Positions 1 to 11,377 are shown, counted from the stretch's first letter. The stretch: 64,000 bases of DNA from Stenotrophomonas maltophilia (GCF_006970445.1 NZ_CP033877.1:1-64000), one strand, 5' to 3'. Numbers and translations are program-made. Notes: generated from the sequence alone by a model not told the origin.

Positions 1-1
1 G

Positions 2-1333
2 ATGGATGCTTGGTCCCGTAGTCTCGAGCGCCTCGAAGCGGAGTTCCCGCCGGAAGACGTTCATACCTGGTTGAAGCCGCTGCAGGCCGATCTGCGCGTG
101 GACAGCCTGGTGCTGTATGCACCGAATGCCTTCATCGTCGACCAGGTCCGCGAGCTGTACCTGGCCCGGATCCGCGAACTGCTGGCTCATTTCGCCGGTT
201 TCAGCGACGTTTTTCTTGAAATCGGCTCGCGCCCGCGTCCCGTGGAGGCGCAGAATGCGCCGGTTTCCACGCCCTCGGCGCATGTGTCCAGCGAACCGCA
301 GGTGCCCTTCGCCGGCAACCTGGACAATCACTACACGTTCGCCAACTTCGTCGAAGGCCGCAGCAACCAGCTGGGCCTGGCCGCCGCCTTCCAGGCAGCG
401 CAGAAGCCGGGCGACCGGGCGCACAACCCGCTGCTGCTGTACGGAGGCACCGGCCTGGGCAAGACCCACCTGATGTTCGCCGCCGGCAACGCGATGCGCC
501 AGGCCAATCCGGGGGCGAAGGTGCTGTACCTGCGTTCGGAGCAGTTCTTCAGCGCGATGATCCGGGCCCTGCAGGAAAAGACCATGGATCAGTTCAAGCG
601 CCAGTTCCAGCAGGTGGACGCGCTGTTGATCGATGACATCCAGTTCTTCGCCGGCAAGGACCGCACGCAGGAAGAGTTCTTCCACACGTTCAACGCGTTG
701 TTCGATGGCAAGCAGCAGATCATCCTGACCTGCGACCGCTATCCGCGCGAAGTCGAGGGCCTGGAAGCGCGCCTGAAGTCGCGGCTTGCCTGGGGCCTGT
801 CGGTCGCGATCGAACCGCCGGACTTCGAGACCCGCGCCGCGATCGTGCTGGCCAAGGCACGCGAACGCGGTGCCGAGATTCCCGATGATGTTGCGTTCCT
901 GATCGCCAAGAAGATGCGCTCCAACGTGCGCGACCTCGAAGGTGCGCTCAATACCCTGACCGCCCGCGCCAACTTCACCGGCCGCGCGATCACCACCGAA
1001 TTTGCCCAGGAAACCCTGCGCGACCTGCTGCGCGCCCAGCAGCAGGCGATCAGCATTCCCAACATCCAGAAAACCGTTGCCGACTACTACGGCCTGCAGA
1101 TCAAGGATCTGCTGTCGAAGCGTCGGACCCGCTCGCTGGCCCGCCCCCGCCAGGTCGCCATGGCCCTGACCAAGGAACTGACCGAGCACAGCCTGCCCGA
1201 GATCGGCGACGCCTTTGCCGGTCGCGATCACACCACGGTGCTGCACGCCTGCCGCCAGATCCGGACCCTGATGGAAACCGACGGCAAGCTCCGCGAGGAC
1301 TGGGACAAGCTGATCCGGAAGCTGAGCGAATGA
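2..1333 (+). CDS. dnaA: Chromosomal replication initiator protein DnaA
   Basis: DnaA is the AAA+ ATPase that binds DnaA boxes and melts the origin. The 443-residue protein has the usual four-domain layout: an N-terminal DnaB/DnaA interaction domain, a linker near residues 80-105, an AAA+ core and a C-terminal DNA-binding helix-turn-helix. Visible motifs are Walker A GGTGLGKT near residue 148, Walker B LLIDDIQF near 207, and the DnaA signature [12 protein letters not shown] near 409. The ATG is the second base of the window, so its promoter and ribosome-binding site lie outside. The coding sequence appears complete, because the protein starts in the normal place for the family ([15 protein letters not shown]). 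dnaN follows after a 276-base gap that holds the likely origin. Confidence 0.98.
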   Translation: MDAWSRSLERLEAEFPPEDVHTWLKPLQADLRVDSLVLYAPNAFIVDQVRELYLARIRELLAHFAGFSDVFLEIGSRPRPVEAQNAPVSTPSAHVSSEPQVPFAGNLDNHYTFANFVEGRSNQLGLAAAFQAAQKPGDRAHNPLLLYGGTGLGKTHLMFAAGNAMRQANPGAKVLYLRSEQFFSAMIRALQEKTMDQFKRQFQQVDALLIDDIQFFAGKDRTQEEFFHTFNALFDGKQQIILTCDRYPREVEGLEARLKSRLAWGLSVAIEPPDFETRAAIVLAKARERGAEIPDDVAFLIAKKMRSNVRDLEGALNTLTARANFTGRAITTEFAQETLRDLLRAQQQAISIPNIQKTVADYYGLQIKDLLSKRRTRSLARPRQVAMALTKELTEHSLPEIGDAFAGRDHTTVLHACRQIRTLMETDGKLREDWDKLIRKLSE

Positions 1334-1609
1334 TGCACGGATGCCGATGAGGCGTCATCGCACAAAACGGTGCAGAATCCGGTAGCAAGCGCGGGACACG
1401 TTGTGGATAAAAATGGCGTTTGAAATCGCGCCAGATTTATCCACAGCTTTCCCCACCCCCTGGGGGTCGGTAATACAGAGGGTTTCGATGTCTGAAATCT
1501 CTTTATTTACAAAGACTTAGCATTGTTTTCCAGCGATTCTGTCTCTACCAGCACCACCAAGCTTTTGATTTATTCCACATTTTTTTAAAGCATAGGGGCA
1601 CGGAACCAC
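1334..1609. other. oriC: Probable oriC (dnaA-dnaN intergenic region)
   Basis: This 276-base gap holds two perfect DnaA boxes (TTATCCACA) in opposite orientation: TGTGGATAA at 1402-1410 and TTATCCACA at 1437-1445. A degenerate box with one extra base (TTATTCCACA) lies at 1570-1579. The right half, about 1495-1605, is clearly AT-rich with runs such as TTTATTTACAAAG and CATTTTTTTAAAG, as expected of an unwinding element. In Xanthomonas campestris the equivalent dnaA-dnaN interval of about 273 bp was shown to be the minimal oriC with few DnaA boxes, which fits this size and content. Function here is inferred from that parallel. Confidence 0.8.
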
Positions 1610-2710
1610 ATGCGTTTCACACTGCAGCGCGAAGCCTTTCTCAAGCCGTTGGCACAGGTCGTCAACGTGGTCGAACGCCGCCAGACCCTTCCGGTTCTGG
1701 CCAATTTCCTGGTCCAGGTGCAGAACGGCCAGCTGTCGCTGACCGGTACCGACCTGGAAGTGGAGATGGTGTCGCGGATCGCGGTTGAAGATGCCCAGGA
1801 CGGCGAAACCACCATTCCCGCCCGCAAGCTGTTCGAGATCATCCGTGCCCTGCCCGACGGCAGCCGGATCAGCGTCTCGCAGACCGGTGACAAGATCACC
1901 GTGCAGGCCGGTCGCAGCCGCTTCACCCTGGCGACCCTACCCTCCAATGACTTCCCGTCGGTTGACGAAGTGGAAGCCACCGAGCGCGTGGCCATCGGCG
2001 AAGCGACCCTGAAGGAACTGATCGAGCGCACCGCGTTCGCGATGGCCCAGCAGGACGTGCGCTACTACCTCAACGGCCTGCTGTTCGACCTGCGCGGCGA
2101 TGCCCTGCGTACCGTCGCCACCGACGGCCACCGCCTGGCGCTGTGTGAAACCGACCTGGCCAAGCCCAGCGGTTCCAAGCGCCAGATCATCGTGCCGCGC
2201 AAGGGCGTGACCGAACTGCAGCGCCTGCTGGAGAGCGGCGATCGCGAGATCGAGCTGGAAGTCGGCCGCAGCCACGTTCGCGTCAAGCGCGACGATGTGA
2301 CCTTCACCTCCAAGCTGATCGACGGCCGCTTCCCGGATTACGAAGCGGTGATTCCGATCGGCGCCGACCGCGAAGTGAAGGTTGATCGCGAAGCGCTGCG
2401 CGCCTCGCTGCAGCGCGCCGCGATCCTGTCCAACGAGAAGTACCGCGGCATCCGCGTGGAAGTCTCGCCGGGCAACCTGAAGATCAGCGCGCACAACCCG
2501 GAACAGGAAGAAGCCCAGGAAGAGATCGAAGCCGATACCACGGTCAGCGATCTGGCCATTGGCTTCAACGTGAACTACCTGCTGGACGCCCTCTCCGCCC
2601 TGCGCGATGAGGAAGTCATCATCCAGCTGCGCGATTCCAACTCCTCTGCGCTGGTGCGTGAATCCAGCAGCGAGAAGTCGCGTCACGTGGTGATGCCGCT
2701 GCGTCTCTGA
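1610..2710 (+). CDS. dnaN: DNA polymerase III subunit beta (sliding clamp)
   Basis: The beta clamp is a ring-shaped homodimer that tethers DNA polymerase III and many repair proteins to DNA. The 366-residue product matches the family length and can be followed through its three repeated clamp domains. The start MRFTLQREAFLKPLAQVVNVVERRQ is typical, as is the C-terminal HVVMPLRL that closes the hydrophobic protein-binding cleft. The gene begins right after the presumed origin and ends 30 bases before a strong terminator hairpin, so dnaN appears not to be co-transcribed with recF. Confidence 0.98.
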   Translation: MRFTLQREAFLKPLAQVVNVVERRQTLPVLANFLVQVQNGQLSLTGTDLEVEMVSRIAVEDAQDGETTIPARKLFEIIRALPDGSRISVSQTGDKITVQAGRSRFTLATLPSNDFPSVDEVEATERVAIGEATLKELIERTAFAMAQQDVRYYLNGLLFDLRGDALRTVATDGHRLALCETDLAKPSGSKRQIIVPRKGVTELQRLLESGDREIELEVGRSHVRVKRDDVTFTSKLIDGRFPDYEAVIPIGADREVKVDREALRASLQRAAILSNEKYRGIRVEVSPGNLKISAHNPEQEEAQEEIEADTTVSDLAIGFNVNYLLDALSALRDEEVIIQLRDSNSSALVRESSSEKSRHVVMPLRL

Positions 2711-2719
2711 CAGCAGCGC

Positions 2720-2735
2720 TGTTCCACGTGGAACC
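2720..2735. promoter_or_regulatory. parS: parS-like ParB binding site 1
   Basis: TGTTCCACGTGGAACC matches the parS palindrome used by Pseudomonas-type ParB (TGTTCCACGTGGAACA) at 15 of 16 positions. It lies 10 bases after the dnaN stop codon and just before the dnaN terminator. Proximity to oriC is typical for parS. Confidence 0.85.
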
Positions 2736-2740
2736 GAACG

Positions 2741-2772
2741 ACGCCTGGGATCTTCCCGGGCGTTTTTTTTTT
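2741..2772 (+). terminator. Rho-independent terminator after dnaN
   Basis: Stem ACGCCTGGGA (2741-2750) pairs with TCCCGGGCGT (2754-2763), 10 bp with one G-T pair, around the 3-base loop TCT. A run of ten T residues follows (2763-2772). It is the strongest intrinsic terminator in the window and lies exactly between two parS-like sites. Confidence 0.93.
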
Positions 2773-2775
2773 GCA

Positions 2776-2791
2776 GGTTCCACGTGGAGCA
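2776..2791. promoter_or_regulatory. parS: parS-like ParB binding site 2
   Basis: GGTTCCACGTGGAGCA keeps the CCACGTGG centre and most of both half-sites of the parS palindrome. It departs from TGTTCCACGTGGAACA at the first base and with G for A in the right arm. It follows immediately after the dnaN terminator T-run. Confidence 0.7.
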
Positions 2792-3026
2792 TCGAGAAGA
2801 CGTGGTCCTCCGGACGACGTCACTTCCGTCGACGAGATCGGTTGGACCGGTTGCCCTTACGGGCTGTTCGTCTCGAGCGTTCGGATCAGGATCACTGGGC
2901 AGGAACAACATTCAGCTGCGTTTGGTCGAGAGCCCAGTTGCCGACTCCTCGACCTGGTCGCACATGACCAGATCTGGCTGGACAGGAAACGACCACACGC
3001 CATTGTGCCTCCCTCTGCAAATGTCT

Positions 3027-3303
3027 CTGTCCACAGGCAGGATTCGAGGCAGATCGGGGCAAGCCTAGCTTCTAAATCTGGGTATAAATCTAAAGCATGG
3101 TGGTGATGGTAGAGCCAGATTTCGTGGAAAAATGCCTTATCTACATGATTTAAAAGAAATTTATGCACCTGAAACCCCCTGTATATCGGCCTCTCAGCCT
3201 GGGGGGGAACCTGTGGATAGTTTCGAAGGCATGGCAAAAGGGCTTTTTTATCCACAGATTGCCCATACCTTGTGTATAAGTCATACAAACCTGCTGTGGA
3301 CAG
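3027..3303. other. DnaA-box cluster in the dnaN-recF gap (possible second origin element)
   Basis: The 974-base gap between dnaN and recF contains no convincing gene. Within it are TTATCCACA (perfect, 3248-3256), one-mismatch boxes TTATCTACA (3137-3145), CTATCCACA (reverse, 3212-3220) and TTATACACA (reverse, 3271-3279), and two weaker CTGTCCACA boxes (3027-3035; reverse, 3295-3303). AT-rich stretches (about 3066-3170) sit beside the boxes. It could be an auxiliary origin, a DnaA-titration or regulatory site, or part of a bipartite origin around dnaN. The rest of the gap (2792-3026 and 3304-3536) shows nothing I recognise. Confidence 0.6.
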
Positions 3304-3536
3304 CGTGGAACGATTGCTCTGAATTCTTTGAAATCTGTGGAACCGCCCAGGGCACGGGATCGTAGATTTCAAGGAATCTGCAGGGTCCCCCGCTGATACG
3401 AGGCGGCGACGAGGCAAATGCTGTCCTCGGCATCCCCTGAAATTGATGAAATCTGAAGGGCTGCACCCAGCAACCCCGCGCAGAATGGAAGGATTTTCGG
3501 GCTCACCGGGGGCGGCACCTGTCGGAACGAGATAGC

Positions 3537-3552
3537 AGCACCACGTGGAACC
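3537..3552. promoter_or_regulatory. parS: parS-like ParB binding site 3 (degenerate left arm)
   Basis: AGCACCACGTGGAACC has an intact centre and right half-site of the parS palindrome but a changed left arm (AGCA instead of TGTT). It lies about 130 bases upstream of recF. Confidence 0.5.
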
Positions 3553-3684
3553 AGCGATCGGGAATCTGGCAGACCCGCGGCATCCGGCTCGACAGCCGGC
3601 CCGGCACGTCCGGCTTGACCGATGCAGTAAGCTGATGGATTCCCTGCCCCTCTACCGCCCCGTGCGGATGGTCCTTCGCGCCCC

Positions 3685-4779
3685 ATGCTTATCCGCCGCC
3701 TCGCCTTGCACCAACTGCGTCGCTTCAGTGCGGTGGACCTGTCGCCCCAGCCGGGATTGAACCTGCTGACCGGCGACAACGGTGCCGGCAAGACCAGTGT
3801 GCTCGAGGCCCTGCATCTGATGGCCTATGGGCGCAGCTTCCGTGGCCGGGTCCGTGATGGGTTGGTGCGTCAGGGCCAGGAGGCGCTGGAGATCTTCGTG
3901 GAATGGGACGAACAGCGCGCCAATCACCCCCCGCACCGTCGAAAGGCCGGCCTGCGCCATAGTGGGCAGGACTGGAAGGGACGATTGGACGGCGAAGACG
4001 TGGCCCAGCTCGGCAATCTGTGCGCTGCGCTGGCAGTCGTAACCTTCGAGCCTGGCAGCCATGCACTGGTCAGCGGAGGGGGCGAACCCCGTCGCCGTTT
4101 CCTGGATTGGGGCTTGTTCCACGTGGAACCTGATTTCCTGTCCTTGTGGCGCCGCTACTCGCGGGCGTTGAAGCAGCGAAACGCCCTGCTCAAGCAAGGC
4201 GGCCCGTCGCGGATGCTGGATACGTGGGATCACGAGCTGGCCGAGGCCGGAGAACCCCTGACCAGCCGCCGCCAGCACTACCTTGAGCGCCTGCAGCAGC
4301 GCACCGTGGCGCTGGCTGCCAGCCTGGCCCCGCAACTCGGTATCCAGGCCCTGGAACTCAGCCCGGGGTGGCGTCGGCACGAGCTTCCGCTGGCCGATGC
4401 CCTGCTTCTGGCCCGGGAACGTGATCGCCAGGCCGGGTACACCTCGGTTGGCCCGCACCGGGCAGACTGGAGTGTGGATTTCCACAGCATTCCGGGCCGC
4501 GATGCACTGTCACGTGGTCAGGCAAAGCTGACGGCATTGGCTTGCCTGTTGGCGCAGGCCGAGGACTATGCGGAACAACGCGGCGAATGGCCGGTGATCG
4601 CGCTGGATGATCTGGCCTCCGAACTGGATCGCACCCATCAGGCGCGGGTACTGGAGCGACTGCTCAGTGGACCGGCACAGATCTTCATCACCGCGACTGA
4701 AACCCCGGCGGCGCTGCAGGAACTGACCCACATCACCCGGTTCCACGTGGAACATGCACAGATCGTGGCTGTGCCATAG
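3685..4779 (+). CDS. recF: DNA replication and repair protein RecF
   Basis: RecF is an SMC-like ATPase that, with RecO and RecR, loads RecA at single-strand gaps. The 364-residue protein starts [14 protein letters not shown] and has Walker A GDNGAGKT at residues 30-37, an ABC-type signature [10 protein letters not shown] near 272, and a Walker B/D-loop [10 protein letters not shown] near 308, all in the normal order. It has its own upstream gap and ends 112 bases before the gyrB start. The reading frame contains two parS-like palindromes (4115-4130 and 4739-4754), translated as FHVEP and FHVEH, so the coding sequence also carries a chromosome-partition signal. Confidence 0.97.
   Translation: MLIRRLALHQLRRFSAVDLSPQPGLNLLTGDNGAGKTSVLEALHLMAYGRSFRGRVRDGLVRQGQEALEIFVEWDEQRANHPPHRRKAGLRHSGQDWKGRLDGEDVAQLGNLCAALAVVTFEPGSHALVSGGGEPRRRFLDWGLFHVEPDFLSLWRRYSRALKQRNALLKQGGPSRMLDTWDHELAEAGEPLTSRRQHYLERLQQRTVALAASLAPQLGIQALELSPGWRRHELPLADALLLARERDRQAGYTSVGPHRADWSVDFHSIPGRDALSRGQAKLTALACLLAQAEDYAEQRGEWPVIALDDLASELDRTHQARVLERLLSGPAQIFITATETPAALQELTHITRFHVEHAQIVAVP
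4115..4130. promoter_or_regulatory. parS: parS-like ParB binding site 4 (inside recF)
   Basis: TGTTCCACGTGGAACC is identical to site 1 and is embedded in recF. Preservation of a 14-bp perfect palindrome inside a coding sequence argues for a binding function. Confidence 0.85.
4739..4754. promoter_or_regulatory. parS: parS-like ParB binding site 5 (inside the recF 3' end)
   Basis: GGTTCCACGTGGAACA differs from the Pseudomonas-type parS consensus only at the first base. It lies within the last codons of recF, about 60 bases before the gyrB promoter. Confidence 0.85.
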
Positions 4780-4808
4780 TGGGCACATCAGGGCCACTCG
4801 ACCCCGGC

Positions 4809-7351
<2,543 letters not shown>

Positions 7352-7418
7352 CACAATCGGGACCTGGCCGGTGCGCGGGGAGCTGCACCGGCCTTCGTCC
7401 CTTGAACGCAGGTACCTG

Positions 7419-8267
7419 ATGTCCGCATCCGCTCCGGTCTCCGCCGCCCCGCCTCCGGTTCCGCCGGCGTCTAACCCGCCGCGCGCCGTGGCACCGTTGG
7501 CAGGTTTCTTCATCGACCTGGGCATCGCCGCCGTCACCCTGGTCGGGCTGAGCATGGTCACCGGTCTGTTCTGGGGCTTCTACCGTGCGATCGTGGTCAG
7601 CCGCGCCAACGCCGAGGCCAATGGCGGCGGACTGACACCTGACACTGTCGGGGCGGCAGTGGGCCAGCCCGGTGCGCTGGCGCAGATCCTGATGGCCCTG
7701 ATCGCCACCGGTGGCGCCGCACTGCTGCTGTACTTCTGGCGACGCCCGGCAAACGCCGGCGAACGCCTGGCCTCGCGACAGGCGTTGCTGCGGCCTTCCA
7801 CCTGGGGCTGGACCCTGCTGGTGGCCACGCTGATCGTGCTTGGCAGCAACGGCATCGCCTTCCTTTCCAAACAGTTCGGCATCGAGCCGGTGCCCACCAA
7901 CGTGGAACTGATGCAGAGCGCGATCGCTCGCTTCCCGTTGTTCCTGGTGCTGTTTGCGGTCGTCCTTGCCCCCGCCTACGAAGAGCTGCTGTTCCGCCGC
8001 GTTCTGTTCGGGCGCCTGTGGCAGGCCGGCCGCCCCTGGCTGGGCCTCATCCTGAGCAGCCTGGCGTTCGCCCTGGTCCATGAAGTGCCCGGTGTCAGCA
8101 AGAACTCATTGCTGGGCATGGCGCAGCTGTGGCTGGTGTACGGTGGCATGGGCGCCGCCTTCTGCTGGCTGTACCGCCGCACCGGCACGCTGTGGGCGGC
8201 GATCGCCGCGCACGCACTGAACAACGCTGTCGCCCTTGCCGCCATGGTGTTTCTTGGCGCAACGTAA
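7419..8267 (+). CDS. CPBP family intramembrane metalloprotease (CAAX-protease-like)
   Basis: The 282-residue protein has a Pro/Ala-rich N-terminal tail, then about six to eight hydrophobic segments. The family motifs are clear: EELLFRR near residues 188-194, FALVH near 217-221, and HALNN near 265. These residues form the putative metal site of the CPBP (Abi/Rce1-like) family. Bacterial members have been linked to protein processing, bacteriocin self-immunity or membrane stress, and no substrate can be predicted here. The ATG at 7419 is chosen over an upstream in-frame start because it follows a plausible AGG ribosome site and begins the usual short tail. Confidence 0.88.
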   Translation: MSASAPVSAAPPPVPPASNPPRAVAPLAGFFIDLGIAAVTLVGLSMVTGLFWGFYRAIVVSRANAEANGGGLTPDTVGAAVGQPGALAQILMALIATGGAALLLYFWRRPANAGERLASRQALLRPSTWGWTLLVATLIVLGSNGIAFLSKQFGIEPVPTNVELMQSAIARFPLFLVLFAVVLAPAYEELLFRRVLFGRLWQAGRPWLGLILSSLAFALVHEVPGVSKNSLLGMAQLWLVYGGMGAAFCWLYRRTGTLWAAIAAHALNNAVALAAMVFLGAT

Positions 8268-8279
8268 CGCCGTGTCCGC

Positions 8280-8308
8280 TTGACGAAAGATTAAGCAGGT
8301 ACGTTACA
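8280..8308 (+). promoter_or_regulatory. Possible sigma70 promoter of the M48 protease gene
   Basis: TTGACG (8280-8285) and GTTACA (8303-8308) are separated by 17 bases. The -35 is close to consensus and the -10 is weak. It lies 30 bases before the start codon of the next gene. Confidence 0.4.
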
Positions 8309-8338
8309 CACTGCACTTATGAACACGGGGGTGGACCC

Positions 8339-9145
8339 ATGAAACAACTGCTGCTGGCCCTTGTCGTCACCACCCTGCTCAGCGCCTGCGCGACGACCAC
8401 GTCGCCGACCGGGCGTCGGCAGATGGTCGGCGGCGTGTCGCAGGCGCAGCTGGACCAACTGGGTGCGCAGGCGTTCGCCGAGACCAAGCAGAAAGAGAAG
8501 ATCAGCACTGATGGCCGCCAGAACGGCTATGTGCAGTGCGTGGTCAACGCGTTGGTCGCACAGTTGCCGCCTCAGTACCGTGGCGTACGGTGGGAGACCG
8601 CCGTGTTCGTCGACAAGGAACCCAACGCCTTTGCCCTGCCCGGCGGCAAAGTGGGCGTGAACACCGGCATCTTCACCGTCGCCAAGAACCAGGACCAGCT
8701 GGCTGCCGTGATCGGCCATGAGATCGGCCATGTCATCGCGCGCCACCACGAAGAACGCATTACCCGGCAGATGGGCGCGCAGACCGGCCTGGCCGTGCTG
8801 GGTGCGCTGGCCGGTGCCGCTTATGGCGATGGTGCCGCCAGTACGGTCAACCAGCTGGGCGGCATGGGCGCGCAGACGGCGTTCCTGCTGCCAGGCTCGC
8901 GGACCCAGGAAAGCGAGGCCGATGTCATCGGCCAGCGACTGATGGCACAGGCCGGATTCAACCCGGCCCAGGCCGTGGACCTGTGGCAGAACATGATGGC
9001 CGCCAGCGGCGGTCGAAGCCCGCAATGGCTGTCTACCCACCCCGATCCGGCCAACCGGATCCAGGAGCTGCGACGTGATGCACCGGGCCTGACCCCGGTC
9101 TATCAGCAGGCGCAGGCGGCCGGGCTGCGGCCAAAGTGCGGATGA
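8339..9145 (+). CDS. M48 family metallopeptidase, outer-membrane-type lipoprotein (LoiP/YggG-like)
   Basis: The 268-residue product begins with a lipoprotein signal peptide ending in the lipobox LLSAC, so it is probably anchored to a membrane facing the periplasm. The zinc-protease motif HEIGH lies at about residues 127-131, followed by further His residues and the third-ligand region ESEADVIGQRLM near 191. This order is diagnostic of peptidase family M48. Related LoiP/BepA-type proteins help control outer-membrane protein quality. It appears monocistronic. The start follows a GGGGGTGGACCC stretch that can serve as the ribosome site. Confidence 0.9.
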   Translation: MKQLLLALVVTTLLSACATTTSPTGRRQMVGGVSQAQLDQLGAQAFAETKQKEKISTDGRQNGYVQCVVNALVAQLPPQYRGVRWETAVFVDKEPNAFALPGGKVGVNTGIFTVAKNQDQLAAVIGHEIGHVIARHHEERITRQMGAQTGLAVLGALAGAAYGDGAASTVNQLGGMGAQTAFLLPGSRTQESEADVIGQRLMAQAGFNPAQAVDLWQNMMAASGGRSPQWLSTHPDPANRIQELRRDAPGLTPVYQQAQAAGLRPKCG

Positions 9146-9277
9146 GTGCGCAGTTCTATGCTGTATTGCAGCACATAAAACGATTTCTCACGCCATCTGT
9201 TTCTGATACGTTTGGCGGCTCAGATTTTTCTGACAGTCCGACTTTGCCGCTATCCGGCGGTTCGATCGAGGTGAACG

Positions 9278-10471
9278 ATGATTTTCCGTAACCACAAAGC
9301 TGTGCTTTCCGTCCTCGTCGCGACCGCCCTGACCGGCGCCGTGGTCACCGATGCCTTTGCGCAGTCCTCGCGTTCCTCCGACCGTGGCAGCCGCGGCGGC
9401 AGCAGCAAGCAGGCCAAGGCCGAACCGCTGTACCCGAATGCGACCCGCCAGGAGCCGGCCGCCAAGGCCTCGGCCAAGATGGGCAGCAAGCTGCAGAAGA
9501 TGATCGACAGCTACAACAAGGAAAAGTTCCCAGAGACGCGCGAGCAGGCTGACGCGATCCTGGCCGACAGTGCCTCCAACGAGTACGACAAGTCGCTGGC
9601 CGCGCAGCTGGCCTCGCAGGCTGCCTACCAGACCGACGACACGCCGGGCGCCATCGCCTACCTGAAGCAGGTCATCCAGTTCAACGGCCTGGACAACAAC
9701 GGCCACTTCCAGTCGATGCTGATGCTGGGCCAGCTGCAGCTGCAGGAAGACAAGACCGCCGAAGGCCTGGCCACCCTGGACAAGTACTTCGCCGAGAGCA
9801 AGTCGACCAAGCCGGAAGAGCTGATCGCCAAGGGCCAGGCGCTGTACCAGCTGGAGCGCTACCAGGAAGCGATCCCGGTGCTGAAGCAGGCCATCGCCGG
9901 CGCCGCCGAGCCGAAGGACAACTGGAACCAGCTGTTGATGGCGGCCCTGTCCGAAGCCGGCCAGACCGGTGAAGCCGTGCAGGCCGCAGAAGCGCTGGCG
10001 GCCAAGAACCCGACGGACAAGAAGGCCCAGCTGAATCTGGCCAACATGTACATGCAGGCTGACCAGATGCCGAAGGCCGCCGCGGTGATGGACAAGCTGC
10101 GCAGCAGCGGCCAGCTCACCGAAGAGCGCGAGTACAAGCAGCTGTACTCGATCTATGCCAACACCGAGAACAAGGAAAAGGACGTCATCGCGGTCATCAA
10201 CGAAGGGTTGCAGAAGGGCATCCTGAAGCCGGACTACCAGGTCTACCTGGCGCTGGCCCAGTCCTACTACTACTCCGACCAGGTGCCGCAGGCGATCGAT
10301 GCGTGGCAGAAGGCCGCCCCGCTCTCCAAGGACGGTGAGACCTACCTGAACCTGGCACGCGTCCTGCATGCCGAAGGTCGCGTACCCGAGGCCAAGCAGG
10401 CCGCCCAGCAGGCGCTGGCGAAGGGCGTGAAGAACCAGGCTGATGCCAAAAAAATCATCAACCTGAAGTAA
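9278..10471 (+). CDS. Periplasmic tetratricopeptide-repeat protein upstream of tonB
   Basis: The 397-residue protein has a signal peptide ending in DAFAQ. A low-complexity Ser/Arg/Gly stretch follows (about residues 28-45), and then a series of helical TPR-like repeats runs to the C-terminus (for example GQALYQLERYQEAIPVLKQ near residue 190). A good ribosome site GAGGTGAACG precedes the ATG. It lies directly upstream of tonB in the same direction, separated by a hairpin. TPR proteins act as protein-interaction scaffolds. A role in TonB function is suggested only by position. Confidence 0.8.
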   Translation: MIFRNHKAVLSVLVATALTGAVVTDAFAQSSRSSDRGSRGGSSKQAKAEPLYPNATRQEPAAKASAKMGSKLQKMIDSYNKEKFPETREQADAILADSASNEYDKSLAAQLASQAAYQTDDTPGAIAYLKQVIQFNGLDNNGHFQSMLMLGQLQLQEDKTAEGLATLDKYFAESKSTKPEELIAKGQALYQLERYQEAIPVLKQAIAGAAEPKDNWNQLLMAALSEAGQTGEAVQAAEALAAKNPTDKKAQLNLANMYMQADQMPKAAAVMDKLRSSGQLTEEREYKQLYSIYANTENKEKDVIAVINEGLQKGILKPDYQVYLALAQSYYYSDQVPQAIDAWQKAAPLSKDGETYLNLARVLHAEGRVPEAKQAAQQALAKGVKNQADAKKIINLK

Positions 10472-10483
10472 GTAGGAATAACG

Positions 10484-10520
10484 CCTGAATGCCTGCTCAG
10501 TTGATGCGCAGGCGCTCAGG
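10484..10520 (+). terminator. Hairpin between the TPR gene and tonB
   Basis: CCTGAATGCCTGC (10484-10496) pairs with GCAGGCGCTCAGG (10508-10520), with one mismatch and one wobble, around an 11-base loop. No T-run follows, so it may be a weak terminator or an RNA-stability element. It lies directly upstream of the tonB -10 box. Confidence 0.5.
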
Positions 10521-10522
10521 AT

Positions 10523-10531
10523 TGGTATAAG
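10523..10531 (+). promoter_or_regulatory. Extended -10 promoter of tonB
   Basis: TGGTATAAG is an extended -10 element (TGN plus TATAAG, five of six matches) located 84 bases before the tonB ATG. No obvious Fur box overlaps it. Confidence 0.55.
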
Positions 10532-10614
10532 CTTGGAGGTTCCTGCGGTGTCATGCACCGCTGATCAGGGATCCCGCCCCCGGGATTCCGGCCCCACTAT
10601 TGAGCTCTTGGCGC

Positions 10615-11283
10615 ATGACGGAACAACTAGTCGTTCACCGGTACGAACAACCCGATGACAAGGGGCTGAGCTGGCCTCGCATCGTCGGCATCGCGTTTGT
10701 AATCGCCCTGCATCTGGCCGCCTTCATGATGCTCCTGATCCCCGCCGTGGCCCCCAAGGCCGTGGCTGAGAAGGAGCGTAACGTCATGGTGACCATCGTC
10801 GACGCACCGCCGCCGCCGCCCCCGCCGCCGCCGCCCCCGCCGCCGACCGATACTCCGCCGCCGCCGGTGAAGAATCTGTCGCCGCCGAAGCCGTCGCCGG
10901 TCCCGCCGCCGCCGCAGGCGCCGGTCGTGGACGTGCCGGAACCGCGTCCGAACGATATCGTCACCCCGCCCTCGCCCCCGTCGCCGCCGGCTCCGCCGAC
11001 CTCGATCGAGGCCAGCGTGGACATCTCGTCGAAGGCCATGAATCCGCCGCGCTACCCGCCGGCAGCCTTCCGCGCTGGTATCCAGGGCGAAGTGATCCTG
11101 ATCATTGATGTCGATGCCAGCGGCAACGTCACCAATGTCACGGTGGAAAAGTCCAGCCGTAACCGCGACCTGGACCGTGCTGCGATGGAAGCGGCTCGCA
11201 AGTGGCGCTTCAACGCCGCTGAATCTGGCGGTAAGAAGGCGGCAGGTCGCGTTCGCGTCCCGGTCAACTTTGCGCTGAACTGA
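10615..11283 (+). CDS. tonB: Energy transducer TonB
   Basis: TonB spans the periplasm and passes inner-membrane proton-motive energy to outer-membrane receptors. The 222-residue protein has a short cytoplasmic tail, one membrane anchor (about residues 23-45), a very proline-rich spacer (about 62-140, including a run of twelve prolines) and the C-terminal TonB domain (YPPAAFRAGIQGEV near 146 to RVPVNFALN at the end). The ATG at 10615 is preferred to an in-frame TTG at 10600; neither has a strong ribosome site. It is followed by exbB, exbD and a second exbD, the arrangement known from Xanthomonas. Two candidate receptors lie in this window. Confidence 0.95.
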   Translation: MTEQLVVHRYEQPDDKGLSWPRIVGIAFVIALHLAAFMMLLIPAVAPKAVAEKERNVMVTIVDAPPPPPPPPPPPPPTDTPPPPVKNLSPPKPSPVPPPPQAPVVDVPEPRPNDIVTPPSPPSPPAPPTSIEASVDISSKAMNPPRYPPAAFRAGIQGEVILIIDVDASGNVTNVTVEKSSRNRDLDRAAMEAARKWRFNAAESGGKKAAGRVRVPVNFALN

Positions 11284-11290
11284 TGCGCCC

Positions 11291-11310
11291 GGGTGGCCGC
11301 CTGGCCACCC
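11291..11310 (+). terminator. Hairpin in the tonB-exbB gap
   Basis: GGGTGGCC pairs with GGCCACCC around the loop GCCT, 8 bases after the tonB stop. There is no T-run. It may partly terminate or set the tonB:exbB transcript ratio. Confidence 0.4.
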
Positions 11311-11377
11311 CCGCTCCCAGTTCGATTGTTTAGCTTAGCTACACCCTTTATCACCACACACAACAAAGGTAAGCGTC

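Noticed and set aside
10800..11010. Proline-rich low-complexity stretch suspected to be a sequencing artefact
   Set aside because: A long proline spacer is normal for TonB and the frame continues into an intact C-terminal domain.
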